From Aliivibrio sp. S4MY1 (lineage in GTDB: Bacteria > Pseudomonadota > Gammaproteobacteria > Enterobacterales > Vibrionaceae), in NCBI RefSeq assembly GCF_028765545.1, contig NZ_JARACP010000008.1, positions 177,880-241,879 of the forward strand: a stretch of 64,000 nt of DNA, in the 5' to 3' direction. Positions 9,575 through 17,951 of the stretch are shown piece by piece; the stretch's first letter is position 1; every line of letters begins with the position of its first letter. Made by a program: the position numbers and the translations under genes. The notes under the pieces are model-generated. The model searched no databases. It was not told the origin of the DNA and worked only from the letters and a program-made list of their open reading frames with translations.

Positions 9575-10264
9575 ATGTCGTCTACAAAGCAAAAGGCTCT
9601 AAAAAAGATCGCTAAATGTCTTGAACTTGGTAATTCAGCTAATGTGAATGAAGCAGCTCAAGCCATTAAGATGGCGCATCGCCTTATGCTTAAATATGGC
9701 CTTGAAAAAGATGATATTGAATTTATCAAGATGGGGAAAACCCAAAGTACTCATCTACTTCCGAGTAACGTTGGCAGCAATATTTTAAAAATAATTCGTG
9801 GTATCAATACCCGATTTGGTGTTGAAGCGGTATTGCTAAACCATAAAGGGCTAAAAAAAGTCGAATTTATTGGTTCTGCTGATCGTGCTATTTTCGCGGC
9901 TTTTGCCTTCGATATTGTTTACCGTGAAATGAATGAGCAAACCGGCCAGTTTAAAAATAGTTTTGCAGGCTCTGGCAAAGGACAACTCGAAGTCACTAAA
10001 CGAGTGAATTCATTTTTAGCCGGCTGGATTGAAGGCGCTCTTGAAAAATTACCCGTAATTGCACCCGATGACGAATCAGCAAACAAGATCAATGATTACA
10101 TCGATAAAGAATTTAAAAATATTGACCGTGAAACTTTTAAGCAACAACTAAAAGAAGCGATGGCGAATATTACTGCAGATTATGAGAAAGGCCTTAAAAA
10201 AGGAAGAACAATTTCAGTTAACCGCCCTGTTGCTGGAACCCAGACTCCAAAGCTTTTAAGATAA
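9575..10264 (+). CDS. DUF2786 domain protein
   Basis: The 229-aa cytoplasmic protein starts with a DUF2786 segment (about 4-45: KQKALKKIAKCLELGNSANVNEAAQAI...MAHRLMLKYGL). A longer lysine-rich region follows, as in phage- and plasmid-borne members. No catalytic motif or membrane segment is visible, and the biochemical function of the family is not established. An AAGG ribosome site sits upstream of the chosen ATG. It is followed by the FNR-site-bearing gap and the 62-aa ORF on the same strand. Confidence 0.75.
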   Translation: MSSTKQKALKKIAKCLELGNSANVNEAAQAIKMAHRLMLKYGLEKDDIEFIKMGKTQSTHLLPSNVGSNILKIIRGINTRFGVEAVLLNHKGLKKVEFIGSADRAIFAAFAFDIVYREMNEQTGQFKNSFAGSGKGQLEVTKRVNSFLAGWIEGALEKLPVIAPDDESANKINDYIDKEFKNIDRETFKQQLKEAMANITADYEKGLKKGRTISVNRPVAGTQTPKLLR

Positions 10265-10301
10265 TACTTTAGTCGCATATTGAGTATAAAATCAAAGCAC
10301 T

Positions 10302-10315
10302 TTGATTTAAATCAA
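10302..10315. promoter_or_regulatory. Perfect FNR-type binding site ahead of the 62-aa ORF
   Basis: TTGATTTAAATCAA is a perfect palindrome and matches the FNR consensus TTGAT-N4-ATCAA at every defined position. It lies about 70 bp before the ATG at 10379. If centred at -41.5 it would place transcription start near 10350, consistent with class II FNR activation under oxygen limitation. The alternative target, DUF2786, lies upstream and in the wrong direction. Confidence 0.75.
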
Positions 10316-10378
10316 ACAACTGCCCTTGATTGCACGATATTTTAACTTTGTTAAATAAATGTATCAGGGAGCGCTATT

Positions 10379-10567
10379 ATGACTTTATTAAGAAACCCTA
10401 AATGCTATACCGATGTATGTATTGATGGAAAGTGGTACCACTATGACCACTGCGGAACTAGGGTTTATATGTTAAAAGGCGGAGCCTCTGCTGAATTTGA
10501 TCTAAACTCTGAGCCTCTGACCGAGGGAGAGCTTATTAATCAAATCAAACAAATATCACCTTTTTAA
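10379..10567 (+). CDS. Small hypothetical protein (62 aa) behind an FNR site
   Basis: I do not recognise a named family. The 62 residues hold two Cys (MTLLRNPKCYTDVCIDGKW), an aromatic/His patch (WYHYDHCGTRVYML) with a third Cys, and an acidic C-terminal half. The Cys/His spacing could bind a metal, but no standard motif is formed. No signal peptide or membrane span is seen. A strong ribosome site (CAGGGAG) precedes the ATG, and a perfect FNR palindrome lies upstream, which favours a real, oxygen-regulated gene. It converges on the GntR-family gene with a 12-bp gap. Confidence 0.65.
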   Translation: MTLLRNPKCYTDVCIDGKWYHYDHCGTRVYMLKGGASAEFDLNSEPLTEGELINQIKQISPF

Positions 10568-10578
10568 TTACGAAACTA

Positions 10579-11268
10579 TTACTCTATTTCAATTGTGACT
10601 AGATCATGGGAAATTCGAAGCACTTGCAATAAATAGCTGATATTTTGGTTATTTATTGCTGTTTGAGTAATAGACATTAGCATACTACCACTACTGATAT
10701 TTAACGTACTTGACTCTAATTCAGTCGCTGGTACCACTTCGACTTTCACTCTATTCTTTTGACTTTCGCACAAATAATGCACTTTTAAATACTCAGTAAG
10801 ATTCGCATCTTCGTCTATCATTGCTATGTTTGAAAACTGTTTTTCAGGTGTATACTGATATTGAACTGCGGCCTTTCTTCCTTCAATGGTCCACAATTTA
10901 GTCTGCATTATTACGTATGAAAATGGCGGCAACTGTAACGTTTCTGCAATCTCTTTCGGTGCTAATACCCTTTGTGCGCTTATACTACTTACAGCGTAAT
11001 GCCATTTTTGTTTTTGGCATACCTTAGCAAAGTCAGTGTCGGTTACAGGATTAAAGCTCAATGTATCTGTAGAAACAAACCAACCACGACGCTCTTCTTT
11101 ATATACTTTACCTGATAGAGCTAAATGATTGAGCGCCTCACGCAGAGTTATACGAGTGGTTGAGAAAGATTCTGCAAGCACTCTCTCTGATGGCAACTTA
11201 TGTCCAGATTTTAGCATTCCACTTTCTATTTGCTCTTCTATGGCGTCTTTTATCATCAAGTATTGCAT
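10579..11268 (-). CDS. GntR-family (HutC/UTRA-type) transcriptional regulator
   Basis: The 229-aa protein has an N-terminal GntR winged helix (about 5-65), with LPSERVLAESFSTTRITLREAL and a G-x-V-Y wing. A UTRA-like ligand domain (about 85-225) follows. UTRA regulators bind small metabolites and usually repress a neighbouring operon. It lies 10 bp downstream of the siroheme-synthase-like gene. The ribosome site AAGGAGGA overlaps that gene's stop region, so the two are co-transcribed and probably translated together. The effector is unknown; the partnership hints at heme, siroheme or sulfur/nitrogen metabolism. Confidence 0.85.
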   Translation of the reverse strand: MQYLMIKDAIEEQIESGMLKSGHKLPSERVLAESFSTTRITLREALNHLALSGKVYKEERRGWFVSTDTLSFNPVTDTDFAKVCQKQKWHYAVSSISAQRVLAPKEIAETLQLPPFSYVIMQTKLWTIEGRKAAVQYQYTPEKQFSNIAMIDEDANLTEYLKVHYLCESQKNRVKVEVVPATELESSTLNISSGSMLMSITQTAINNQNISYLLQVLRISHDLVTIEIE

Positions 11269-11278
11269 TTAGTCCTCC

Positions 11279-12223
11279 TTAAAGCGTTGGTACATAAATG
11301 TCACTTGATAAGTAAGCTTGTAACGTTGTATTTCGCAGTAAATGTCCTTTTTTTAATAAGATCGTGACTCGTATATTTTCCACTTCAGCTTGCTGTAAGT
11401 ACTCTGCAATCTCTTGCTCTGTATCGACATAAAGACGCTCTGCATCACGACGACATAATTCCACAAACTCTGAAGGACAATCATTAAAACAAATCATCCA
11501 CTCTGCTTGCTGCATTAAACGTAACGATTTTAACGTTAGCATCTCTGTCTCTTGATGATATTCGATCCAATTTCGTTCAGCCTTTGTTTCGACATTAGAT
11601 GATAAGTACTGCGAAAATAACTGCTCTAATTCATTTCGTGTTGTTAACTTTTCGACTTCAGGAGATCGTAAAAATGTTTCCCAAAACTTACGACGCTCGT
11701 CAACCGTCATAAAATGCTGCTTAATAACATTTCTCTTATCAGCACCAAAATCAGCTAACATAGCAATCTTAGAAGACAATTGAGTTTCTATTTGCTCACG
11801 TATCATTCTAATTAAAACAGGTGACGACCCGCCACTAGATATTGCAACTTGAACACGTCCGCGATTTACCATTGATGGCGTAATGAAATCACAATGCGGT
11901 GTATCATCGACAACATTGACTAAAATACGCGCATGATGAGCGTCTCGATAAACTTGATGATTCAACTCTGAGTTGTCAGTCGTTGCCCACACTTGAACAT
12001 ATGATTGTTTTGCAAGTAAATCGCTATGATAAAAACCTTTTATATAATGAATCTTATCTTCTTCAACGTAATTCATTAGGTAAGATTTAATCGAGGGGGC
12101 CACCACGGTAATATCTGCATCTGCTTGCAATAGCATATCTATCTTTCGACACGCCACTTCCCCACCACCAATGACTAATACTGGTCGCTTTTGAATATCC
12201 ATAAAAATGGGAAAATATCTCAT
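11279..12223 (-). CDS. Precorrin-2 dehydrogenase / siroheme synthase N-terminal type protein with novel C-terminus
   Basis: Residues 1-150 match the NAD-dependent precorrin-2 dehydrogenase/ferrochelatase half of CysG: Rossmann motif VLVIGGGEVACRK (15-27) and the SSGGSSPVLIRMIRE segment. CysG makes siroheme, the cofactor of sulfite and assimilatory nitrite reductases. The protein is 314 aa and lacks the uroporphyrinogen methyltransferase half. After about residue 200 there is instead a roughly 110-aa region I cannot match (LKSLRLMQQAEWMICFNDCPSE...), possibly a degenerate methyltransferase remnant. It is the first gene of a two-gene operon with the GntR regulator. Confidence 0.8.
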   Translation of the reverse strand: MRYFPIFMDIQKRPVLVIGGGEVACRKIDMLLQADADITVVAPSIKSYLMNYVEEDKIHYIKGFYHSDLLAKQSYVQVWATTDNSELNHQVYRDAHHARILVNVVDDTPHCDFITPSMVNRGRVQVAISSGGSSPVLIRMIREQIETQLSSKIAMLADFGADKRNVIKQHFMTVDERRKFWETFLRSPEVEKLTTRNELEQLFSQYLSSNVETKAERNWIEYHQETEMLTLKSLRLMQQAEWMICFNDCPSEFVELCRRDAERLYVDTEQEIAEYLQQAEVENIRVTILLKKGHLLRNTTLQAYLSSDIYVPTL

Positions 12224-12531
12224 TACTGCTCTTATCCTTAATTTTTATTCTCTGAGAGCACTATACCTTGCTTTCATAAAAGAAGGTATTTATTCACAAA
12301 CTTGTTAACTTCAATAACATAAGACCACGAAAGTACTTATAACCACTAGCCAGGTGAATTTATCACTTGTTACAGATGCTTACAAAGTACGCAAGCTAAG
12401 TTAATACACTGATGTAAAATGGTTTCCAGCTCAATTAATTCAGTTCAAAAACGCGAACAAACTTGATTTTTTGAACTATAAGCGCCATAACTGTCTATAT
12501 ATTTATGTCTGTCCATTCCAAGGGGAATACG
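12224..12531. other. Intergenic region between the siroheme gene and yccA
   Basis: This divergent gap of about 300 bases must hold promoters for both sides. The one visible dyad is GTGAATTTATCAC (12354-12366), whose 5-bp spacing is not that of a CRP site. I see no clear -10/-35 pair and no ORF. Confidence 0.4.
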
Positions 12532-13194
12532 ATGAATAATCAAATGTTCGGCCAAACTCATACTCAAGAGTCGGCTCTACAAACAAATAAAGTATTACGT
12601 AATACTTACTTTTTACTATCAATGACACTGTTATGGTCAGCACTTGTTGCTGGTGTATCAATGGCACTGAACTTACCTCGCCCAGGTATTATCATTATGC
12701 TTGTTGGTTTCTACGGTCTATTGTTCTTAACAGAAAAGAACCGTAACAACAGCATGGGTCTTGTATTTACTTTCTTATTTACAGGCTTTCTAGGCTACAC
12801 GATCGGTCCAATCCTTAACATGTACATTGGTGCAGGTATGGGTGATGTGATCTTAACAGCACTTGGTGGCACAGCCCTTTCTTTCATGGCTGCATCGGCT
12901 TACGCATTAACAACTAAGCGTGATTTATCATTCCTTAATGGCGTGTTAATGGCTGGTTTTGTTGTTCTTCTAATTGGCATGGTAGCAAATATCTTCCTAC
13001 AAATGCCTTTATTACACCTTGCAATGAGTGGCATGTTCATTCTATTCTCTACAGGTGCGATTCTATTAACAACACAATCAATCATCCGTGGTGGTGAAAC
13101 AAGCTACATTTCAGCAACGATTACGCTGTATGTTTCTATCTACAATATCTTCATCAGCCTACTAAGCATTCTTGGTATTATGCGTGATGATTAA
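12532..13194 (+). CDS. yccA: Bax inhibitor-1/YccA family inner-membrane protein
   Basis: This 220-aa, roughly seven-span inner-membrane protein belongs to the BI-1 (TMBIM) family. E. coli YccA binds FtsH and protects membrane proteins such as SecY from it. The N-terminus NNQMFGQTHTQESALQTNKV and the first span around YFLLSMTLLWSALVAG match YccA. The frame opens at 12505, but AAGGGGAA lies just ahead of ATG 12532, so I start there. It is monocistronic, followed by a strong terminator. Confidence 0.92.
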   Translation: MNNQMFGQTHTQESALQTNKVLRNTYFLLSMTLLWSALVAGVSMALNLPRPGIIIMLVGFYGLLFLTEKNRNNSMGLVFTFLFTGFLGYTIGPILNMYIGAGMGDVILTALGGTALSFMAASAYALTTKRDLSFLNGVLMAGFVVLLIGMVANIFLQMPLLHLAMSGMFILFSTGAILLTTQSIIRGGETSYISATITLYVSIYNIFISLLSILGIMRDD

Positions 13195-13217
13195 TCGATA
13201 AGCATTCGATAAACATA

Positions 13218-13249
13218 AAAAATGCCAGCCTTCACAGGCTGGCATTTTT
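13218..13249 (+). terminator. Rho-independent terminator of yccA
   Basis: A 13-bp perfect stem (AAAAATGCCAGCC / GGCTGGCATTTTT) closes a 6-base loop and ends in T residues. It also suits the convergent Sel1 gene on the other strand. Confidence 0.9.
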
Positions 13250-13290
13250 GTATCTATTGTTCTAGGGTTCGCTCATACACCAGAAACACA

Positions 13291-14316
13291 CTAACTAGTA
13301 TATATCGCACATTCATCATTAATGTCTTCTGTAGGTAAGTAATTCTCTCTAACATAAAACTTGTTAAGTAAACGTATTACCGAATGCTTCTTTACTGGTT
13401 TCTCATCCATTAACACATGCAGCTTACGAGCTACATTTTGAATCGTTAATAAGTTTTCCAGAGGTAAACTTGCCTCTAAATCGTTCTTTAAACTATGAGC
13501 TTCTTCATGCCCATTAGCTGCAGAAAGATAAGCCCAGATGTAAGCGACTGCATTATGAGAAGAAGACACTTTTTGGTTATATTGAGCAGAACGGTATTGT
13601 GATTCAGGGCTTTTAAGCTCTCCACCACGTTCTGTCCAATAAATCGCTTTATAGATATCTTTCTTTACTCCTATTCCGTGATAGTAACAAGAACTAACGG
13701 TAACCATTGCTTTAGGATCATCTTGATAAGCAGCTCGTAACATCCAGTAGAATCCTTCAGGATGTCCCTCTTGCTGCCTTTGGTACCATTGAGCGAGAAA
13801 TAATTGAGCTTCAAGATGATCATTTAATGCTAAGGTAGTAATAGTTTTTAACCCTAACTCTATATCTTTCTCGCACCCTAATCCTTCTAGATAAAGTTTA
13901 CCTAAAATAAAAGTAGAACTTTGTTTTCCTGTTGAGTCACCAAGTCGCGCAGCCCAATATTTAGACTTTTCGCAGGCTTCAGGATCATCATAATTATCAT
14001 CATACAGTCGAACTAACGCATAAAAAGCTTGTTGGCTATTTTTCTCAGCCGCTTTAAGGTACCACTTTATCGCCCCGTTTTGAACAATAAGCTCTAAATC
14101 AGCCCCTAGTGCCAACTGTGCTGTAATATTCCCGCTATTCGCTCTATTTATTTTATCCTGTCTATCTGCTTCATCATCAAAAGTAGCTGGCGTAGATGCA
14201 TGCAAGTCATGCTGTTTACATCGAGCTCTTGTTAACCTTTTTTTATCAACAGAGTGAAAATGCCATATCATAACAATTAAGCAAAATACGCTGCAAAAAA
14301 ATAAGAACCAATACAT
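13291..14316 (-). CDS. Membrane-anchored Sel1-repeat protein
   Basis: The 341-aa protein has one N-terminal hydrophobic span (WFLFFCSVFCLIVMIWHF, 3-20), then a string of Sel1-like repeats (about 60-285), for example KYWAARLGDSTGKQSSTFILG, LYLEGLGCEKDIELGLKTI and CYYHGIGVKKDIYKAIYWTE. Sel1 repeats are short TPR-like helix pairs that assemble protein complexes. The single anchor suggests most of the protein sits on one face of the inner membrane. It is divergent from the ATPase-MscS operon, and a second Sel1 protein lies beyond that operon, so the three loci may be linked functionally. Confidence 0.82.
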   Translation of the reverse strand: MYWFLFFCSVFCLIVMIWHFHSVDKKRLTRARCKQHDLHASTPATFDDEADRQDKINRANSGNITAQLALGADLELIVQNGAIKWYLKAAEKNSQQAFYALVRLYDDNYDDPEACEKSKYWAARLGDSTGKQSSTFILGKLYLEGLGCEKDIELGLKTITTLALNDHLEAQLFLAQWYQRQQEGHPEGFYWMLRAAYQDDPKAMVTVSSCYYHGIGVKKDIYKAIYWTERGGELKSPESQYRSAQYNQKVSSSHNAVAYIWAYLSAANGHEEAHSLKNDLEASLPLENLLTIQNVARKLHVLMDEKPVKKHSVIRLLNKFYVRENYLPTEDINDECAIYTS

Positions 14317-14547
14317 ATCAATATCATCGAAAAATGGAACACGTTTTTATAAACCTATTCTAATGATTTTCACACTCAATTAGAATGAATACCTTTTACA
14401 AATCTAGCTTTATCTTGCTATTTCTTATGAAAATGTACGCAGACACACAAAACAACACAGTTTGAGCGTTTTTTATTTAGAATTCCTAGCTTTGTTACTG
14501 TTCTTTTAGCAAAAATTAGCTAAGGTTATAAACAAATCATTCATTTT

Positions 14548-16929
14548 ATGGCTTATATGAAAAAAACGTCTCATTACTATTTGTTTGCGTCTCTTTTTAT
14601 CTTCTCACACCTTAGCTTTGCAAGCTGGGGACTTTCTGATGAGCAACCAATAAAAATTAGCCCTCACGTTCAAACAATTGAAAATGATATTAGAGCACTA
14701 CCAGAACAACATTTTTTTTCTAGTCATGATTACGCGCAAGTAAAACGGCTACTATCAACAACGATCTCTCAGCAAAAAAAACATGCAGGGGAGCTTAACA
14801 CTGCTCTAAAAAACTATAGAAAAGCGCCAGATGAGATGAATTGGTTATTGGTTGAAAATAATCACAAATCGTTAAGTTCGTTAAACTTAAGTAAACAACA
14901 ATTACTAAAATTAACGGATCAAACTACAAGAGAACAATTAACAGGGTTTGGTCCATATGGGGTAACTCAATTTTATTCTGAATTAACCATTACTCAATTA
15001 AATATCGAATATTACATTCATTACCAAATTCGCAGTTTTAAAAACTTATTGCGTGATTTGAGAATATCTCCAGTTCCTATCATTAGCGTTATTTTTAAAG
15101 TACTTTGTGTCTTCTTTATTTTTAGTTGGTGGTTTAGAAATAGCGTCCGTCTAATTAAAGACTTCAAAAAATCAAAACTTGAAGGAACCAATAAACCTAA
15201 CTTATTTATCCGAGGCATTTGGTACCTAACTCGAGCACATAAAGCAATAGCTTGGTTACTTCTTATTACTGTCACACTACGTATTATTTCAACACTACCA
15301 AGCTTACAGCACCTAATATTTTTGGAAATATTTACATGGTGGGTATTGGGTGGTTCAATAGCGGTAAGTTTTATCCTTGAATTTATTTATCGTAATAGTA
15401 AGCATAATAAAAAAGAAATTATTACCTTACGTCTAGCGTCTATCCGTCATTACGTTTGGGGGATTATTGTTGCTGGTGTCATTTTACAAATATCTTCAAG
15501 AACACTAGGACAAGGTACTATTTATGCTTGGATTAATTCTTTAGTCTATTTATTCTTTGTTCTTTTAACGGTTTATACTCTAAAACAATGGCGGACGATT
15601 GTTTTTGATAGAATTAATCATATTGAACCATTACCAGTATCAATACAGTGGGCAGCTCGTAACCAAAAAACATTTTTAATCTCAATTATTGCTACAGCAT
15701 GTGCTGCGGCTTGGCTTTCATGGCGAGCGATTCAACACAGCGTTATTAGTGTATTATCTCAATACGCTGCATTTAGCCATGCTTTAGCGTATTTATTTAG
15801 AATAGAAGTGGCTAAACAAACCGAAGTTTCTCGTGAACAGTCTAATCTTGTTCGAATCAAAGGTACCGCTGCTTTTGATTACATATCTCCAGGTTCTGAA
15901 GAGTCCGTATTAATTGAAGATTATGCTAAAGAAGAAATGACAGCCCTGTCAGGTTACCTATTAACTGACAGTCCAGCAGTATGTGTACTTTCTGGCGAAC
16001 GAGGTGTAGGTACAACAACCTTACTAAAACGCTTACTTAATAAAGTAAAAAATGCACAGCCTCTCTACTTAAATTGCCCATATGATGGGTACTCTGCTTT
16101 ATTACCAGAGTTCGCAAAACAGTTAGGGTTATCTGAAGAATCAACAGAAAGAGATATTCTTCAGCATTTACGTAACAGTGATACTTGCTATCTATTGGCT
16201 TTTGATAATACGCAGCGCCTAGTCAAACCGAAAGTAAATGGTTTATCAGATTTAATGAAATTAACCAACCTACTTCGTCGTGCTCGAAAAAGCCATCGAG
16301 TTGTATTAGCTATCGAAAAATCAAGCTGGCGTTTCATTGATCGCGCCCGTGGCGAACGTCTATTATTTGATCTTGTTACCTTTATGCCTAAATGGGATGA
16401 AAAACAAATTGGTCAGTTGCTCGAATCTCGCATTACCACCACACAAGCAGCAGAAACGAATGAAAAAACACCTTCAATTTCTTTTGATGGCTTAGTGCTA
16501 CCAAGACAATGGGATGAAGAAAACTTAACAGAAGAAGAACGAGCTAAAAACGGCTTTTATCGTATTTTGTGGGATTACTCTGATGGTAACCCAACTGTCG
16601 CATTGCGCTTTTTCCGTTTATCGTTACATAAGGATAAGGACACTGATGCCGTTTTAGTTCGATTATTCAGAGCCCCGCACTCAGACGACTTAGAAGCTAT
16701 GCCCAAGCCGATGCTTGCCGTTCTTCGCTCTATTGTTCAGCTTGAAATTGCTTCTCCAGAAGACCTGTGTGAGTGCAGTCGATTAAGTATGGCTGAAGTC
16801 ATCAGCACACTTAGATACTTTCAAAGCCGCGGCTATATTGAATGGAGTGATGATAAGGCTCGTATTTCTGATCATTGGTTCCGCCACATTACAAATGTTT
16901 TACATCGTCAACACTTACTGGTGAAATGA
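14548..16929 (+). CDS. Membrane protein with cytoplasmic P-loop ATPase domain, partner of the MscS channel
   Basis: I do not recognise a named family for this 793-aa protein. In order it shows a signal peptide (about 1-26, ending HLSFA-SW), a periplasmic helical region (27-173), about six membrane spans (near 176-195, 232-250, 258-280, 300-317, 327-345, 375-395) and a cytoplasmic NTPase. That domain has Walker A GERGVGTTT (483-491) and a Walker B-like strand YLLAFDN (548-554). A winged-helix-like end is suggested near 735-785. The layout, with an ATPase below a multi-span sensor, resembles AAA/STAND ATPases. The next gene, one base away, is an MscS channel, so ATP-dependent gating or assembly is plausible but untested. 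No ribosome site is visible; Met 14557 is an alternative start. Confidence 0.72.
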   Translation: MAYMKKTSHYYLFASLFIFSHLSFASWGLSDEQPIKISPHVQTIENDIRALPEQHFFSSHDYAQVKRLLSTTISQQKKHAGELNTALKNYRKAPDEMNWLLVENNHKSLSSLNLSKQQLLKLTDQTTREQLTGFGPYGVTQFYSELTITQLNIEYYIHYQIRSFKNLLRDLRISPVPIISVIFKVLCVFFIFSWWFRNSVRLIKDFKKSKLEGTNKPNLFIRGIWYLTRAHKAIAWLLLITVTLRIISTLPSLQHLIFLEIFTWWVLGGSIAVSFILEFIYRNSKHNKKEIITLRLASIRHYVWGIIVAGVILQISSRTLGQGTIYAWINSLVYLFFVLLTVYTLKQWRTIVFDRINHIEPLPVSIQWAARNQKTFLISIIATACAAAWLSWRAIQHSVISVLSQYAAFSHALAYLFRIEVAKQTEVSREQSNLVRIKGTAAFDYISPGSEESVLIEDYAKEEMTALSGYLLTDSPAVCVLSGERGVGTTTLLKRLLNKVKNAQPLYLNCPYDGYSALLPEFAKQLGLSEESTERDILQHLRNSDTCYLLAFDNTQRLVKPKVNGLSDLMKLTNLLRRARKSHRVVLAIEKSSWRFIDRARGERLLFDLVTFMPKWDEKQIGQLLESRITTTQAAETNEKTPSISFDGLVLPRQWDEENLTEEERAKNGFYRILWDYSDGNPTVALRFFRLSLHKDKDTDAVLVRLFRAPHSDDLEAMPKPMLAVLRSIVQLEIASPEDLCECSRLSMAEVISTLRYFQSRGYIEWSDDKARISDHWFRHITNVLHRQHLLVK

Positions 16930-16930
16930 T

Positions 16931-17806
16931 ATGCTTCGATTACTTATATTTTTCATTACGATCACTTTTGGTAGTGCAGCCTTTGCTGAAGAGGCCCAAT
17001 CTATCGATAACTTACACCAATTTGCCAGTTTAATTCGCTGGAGCGGTGTCGCGTTTTCATTCGTTATTGTATTTGTCGCTTGGCTATTATTGCGCTTTAC
17101 TCAATCGATTGTTGATGGGATCAGTAGTCAATTTGCTCAACGCCGTATGCTGATGCAAAAATTACAATCCTTCTTTCAATTCTTTATTTATATGTCTACT
17201 GGTATGGCCGTATTCATGCTCAGTTTTCGTGTTGATGAAAGAGTTCTGGCATTAATAGGCGGTACAATTGCCGTTTCAGTTGGTTTCGCTTTAAAAGATC
17301 TTACTGCTTCTTTTATTGCAGGCTTAACCGTTATGATTGATCGGCCTTTCCAAGTTGGTGACAGAGTCACATTTGAAGGACACTATGGCGATATTATTAC
17401 TATCGGATTGCGTTCAGTAAGAATGCAAACCTTAACTGATGATATTATTACGATCCCGAACAATAAATTCTTAAATGATGTTGTTGTAAGTGGAAACTAT
17501 GGGGCATTAGATATGCAAGTGGTGATCCCTTTCTATATTGGTATGGATCAAGATATTAATACTGCGCGCGATATTATCCAAGAAGCGGCATCTTCTAGTC
17601 GTTATATACACTTACCGAAACCGGTTGTTGTTTTAGTTAAACAAACTATTACTGATAACTATTTAGCGATCCAACTCACCTGTAAAGCTTATGTGGTTGA
17701 TATTAAAGTAGAAAAACTATTTGAGACCGACATTACTCTACGCGTTATGCAAGAATTTAGAAAATCCAATATACTGCCTCCACGTATCGCTGTGCAGAGC
17801 CAATAA
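16931..17806 (+). CDS. MscS-family mechanosensitive channel protein
   Basis: The 291-aa inner-membrane protein has a signal-like first segment (LLIFFITITFGSAAFA), spans near 33-55 and 80-100, and a pore helix rich in Ala/Gly (IGGTIAVSVGFALKDLTASFIAGL, about 108-131). The MscS beta domain follows: RPFQVGDRVTFEGHYGDI...TIPNNKFLND. A compact C-terminal alpha/beta domain follows. MscS channels release solutes on membrane tension. Its ATG is one base after the ATPase stop codon, so translation is coupled. Many large MscS homologues carry extra N-terminal domains in the same chain; here that role may fall to a separate protein. Confidence 0.9.
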   Translation: MLRLLIFFITITFGSAAFAEEAQSIDNLHQFASLIRWSGVAFSFVIVFVAWLLLRFTQSIVDGISSQFAQRRMLMQKLQSFFQFFIYMSTGMAVFMLSFRVDERVLALIGGTIAVSVGFALKDLTASFIAGLTVMIDRPFQVGDRVTFEGHYGDIITIGLRSVRMQTLTDDIITIPNNKFLNDVVVSGNYGALDMQVVIPFYIGMDQDINTARDIIQEAASSSRYIHLPKPVVVLVKQTITDNYLAIQLTCKAYVVDIKVEKLFETDITLRVMQEFRKSNILPPRIAVQSQ

Positions 17807-17814
17807 ATTTTAAA

Positions 17815-17843
17815 TAGAAGCTCTTATTCTCAAAGAGCTTCTA
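17815..17843 (+). terminator. Stem-loop after the MscS gene (possible terminator)
   Basis: An 11-bp perfect stem (TAGAAGCTCTT / AAGAGCTTCTA) follows the MscS stop. It has no T run after it, so efficient termination is uncertain. Confidence 0.45.
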
Positions 17844-17951
17844 CGTTCAAAAAACATTATTTTATTCAATTCATTGCCCTATTATCTCTCGCTGTCCTCT
17901 AATTTTATTGATAACATATCATTCTATATTAGCTAACTCTTTGGTTCTGTA

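Noticed and set aside
12354..12366. CRP site upstream of yccA
   Set aside because: GTGAATTTATCAC has 5-bp rather than 6-bp spacing between half-sites.
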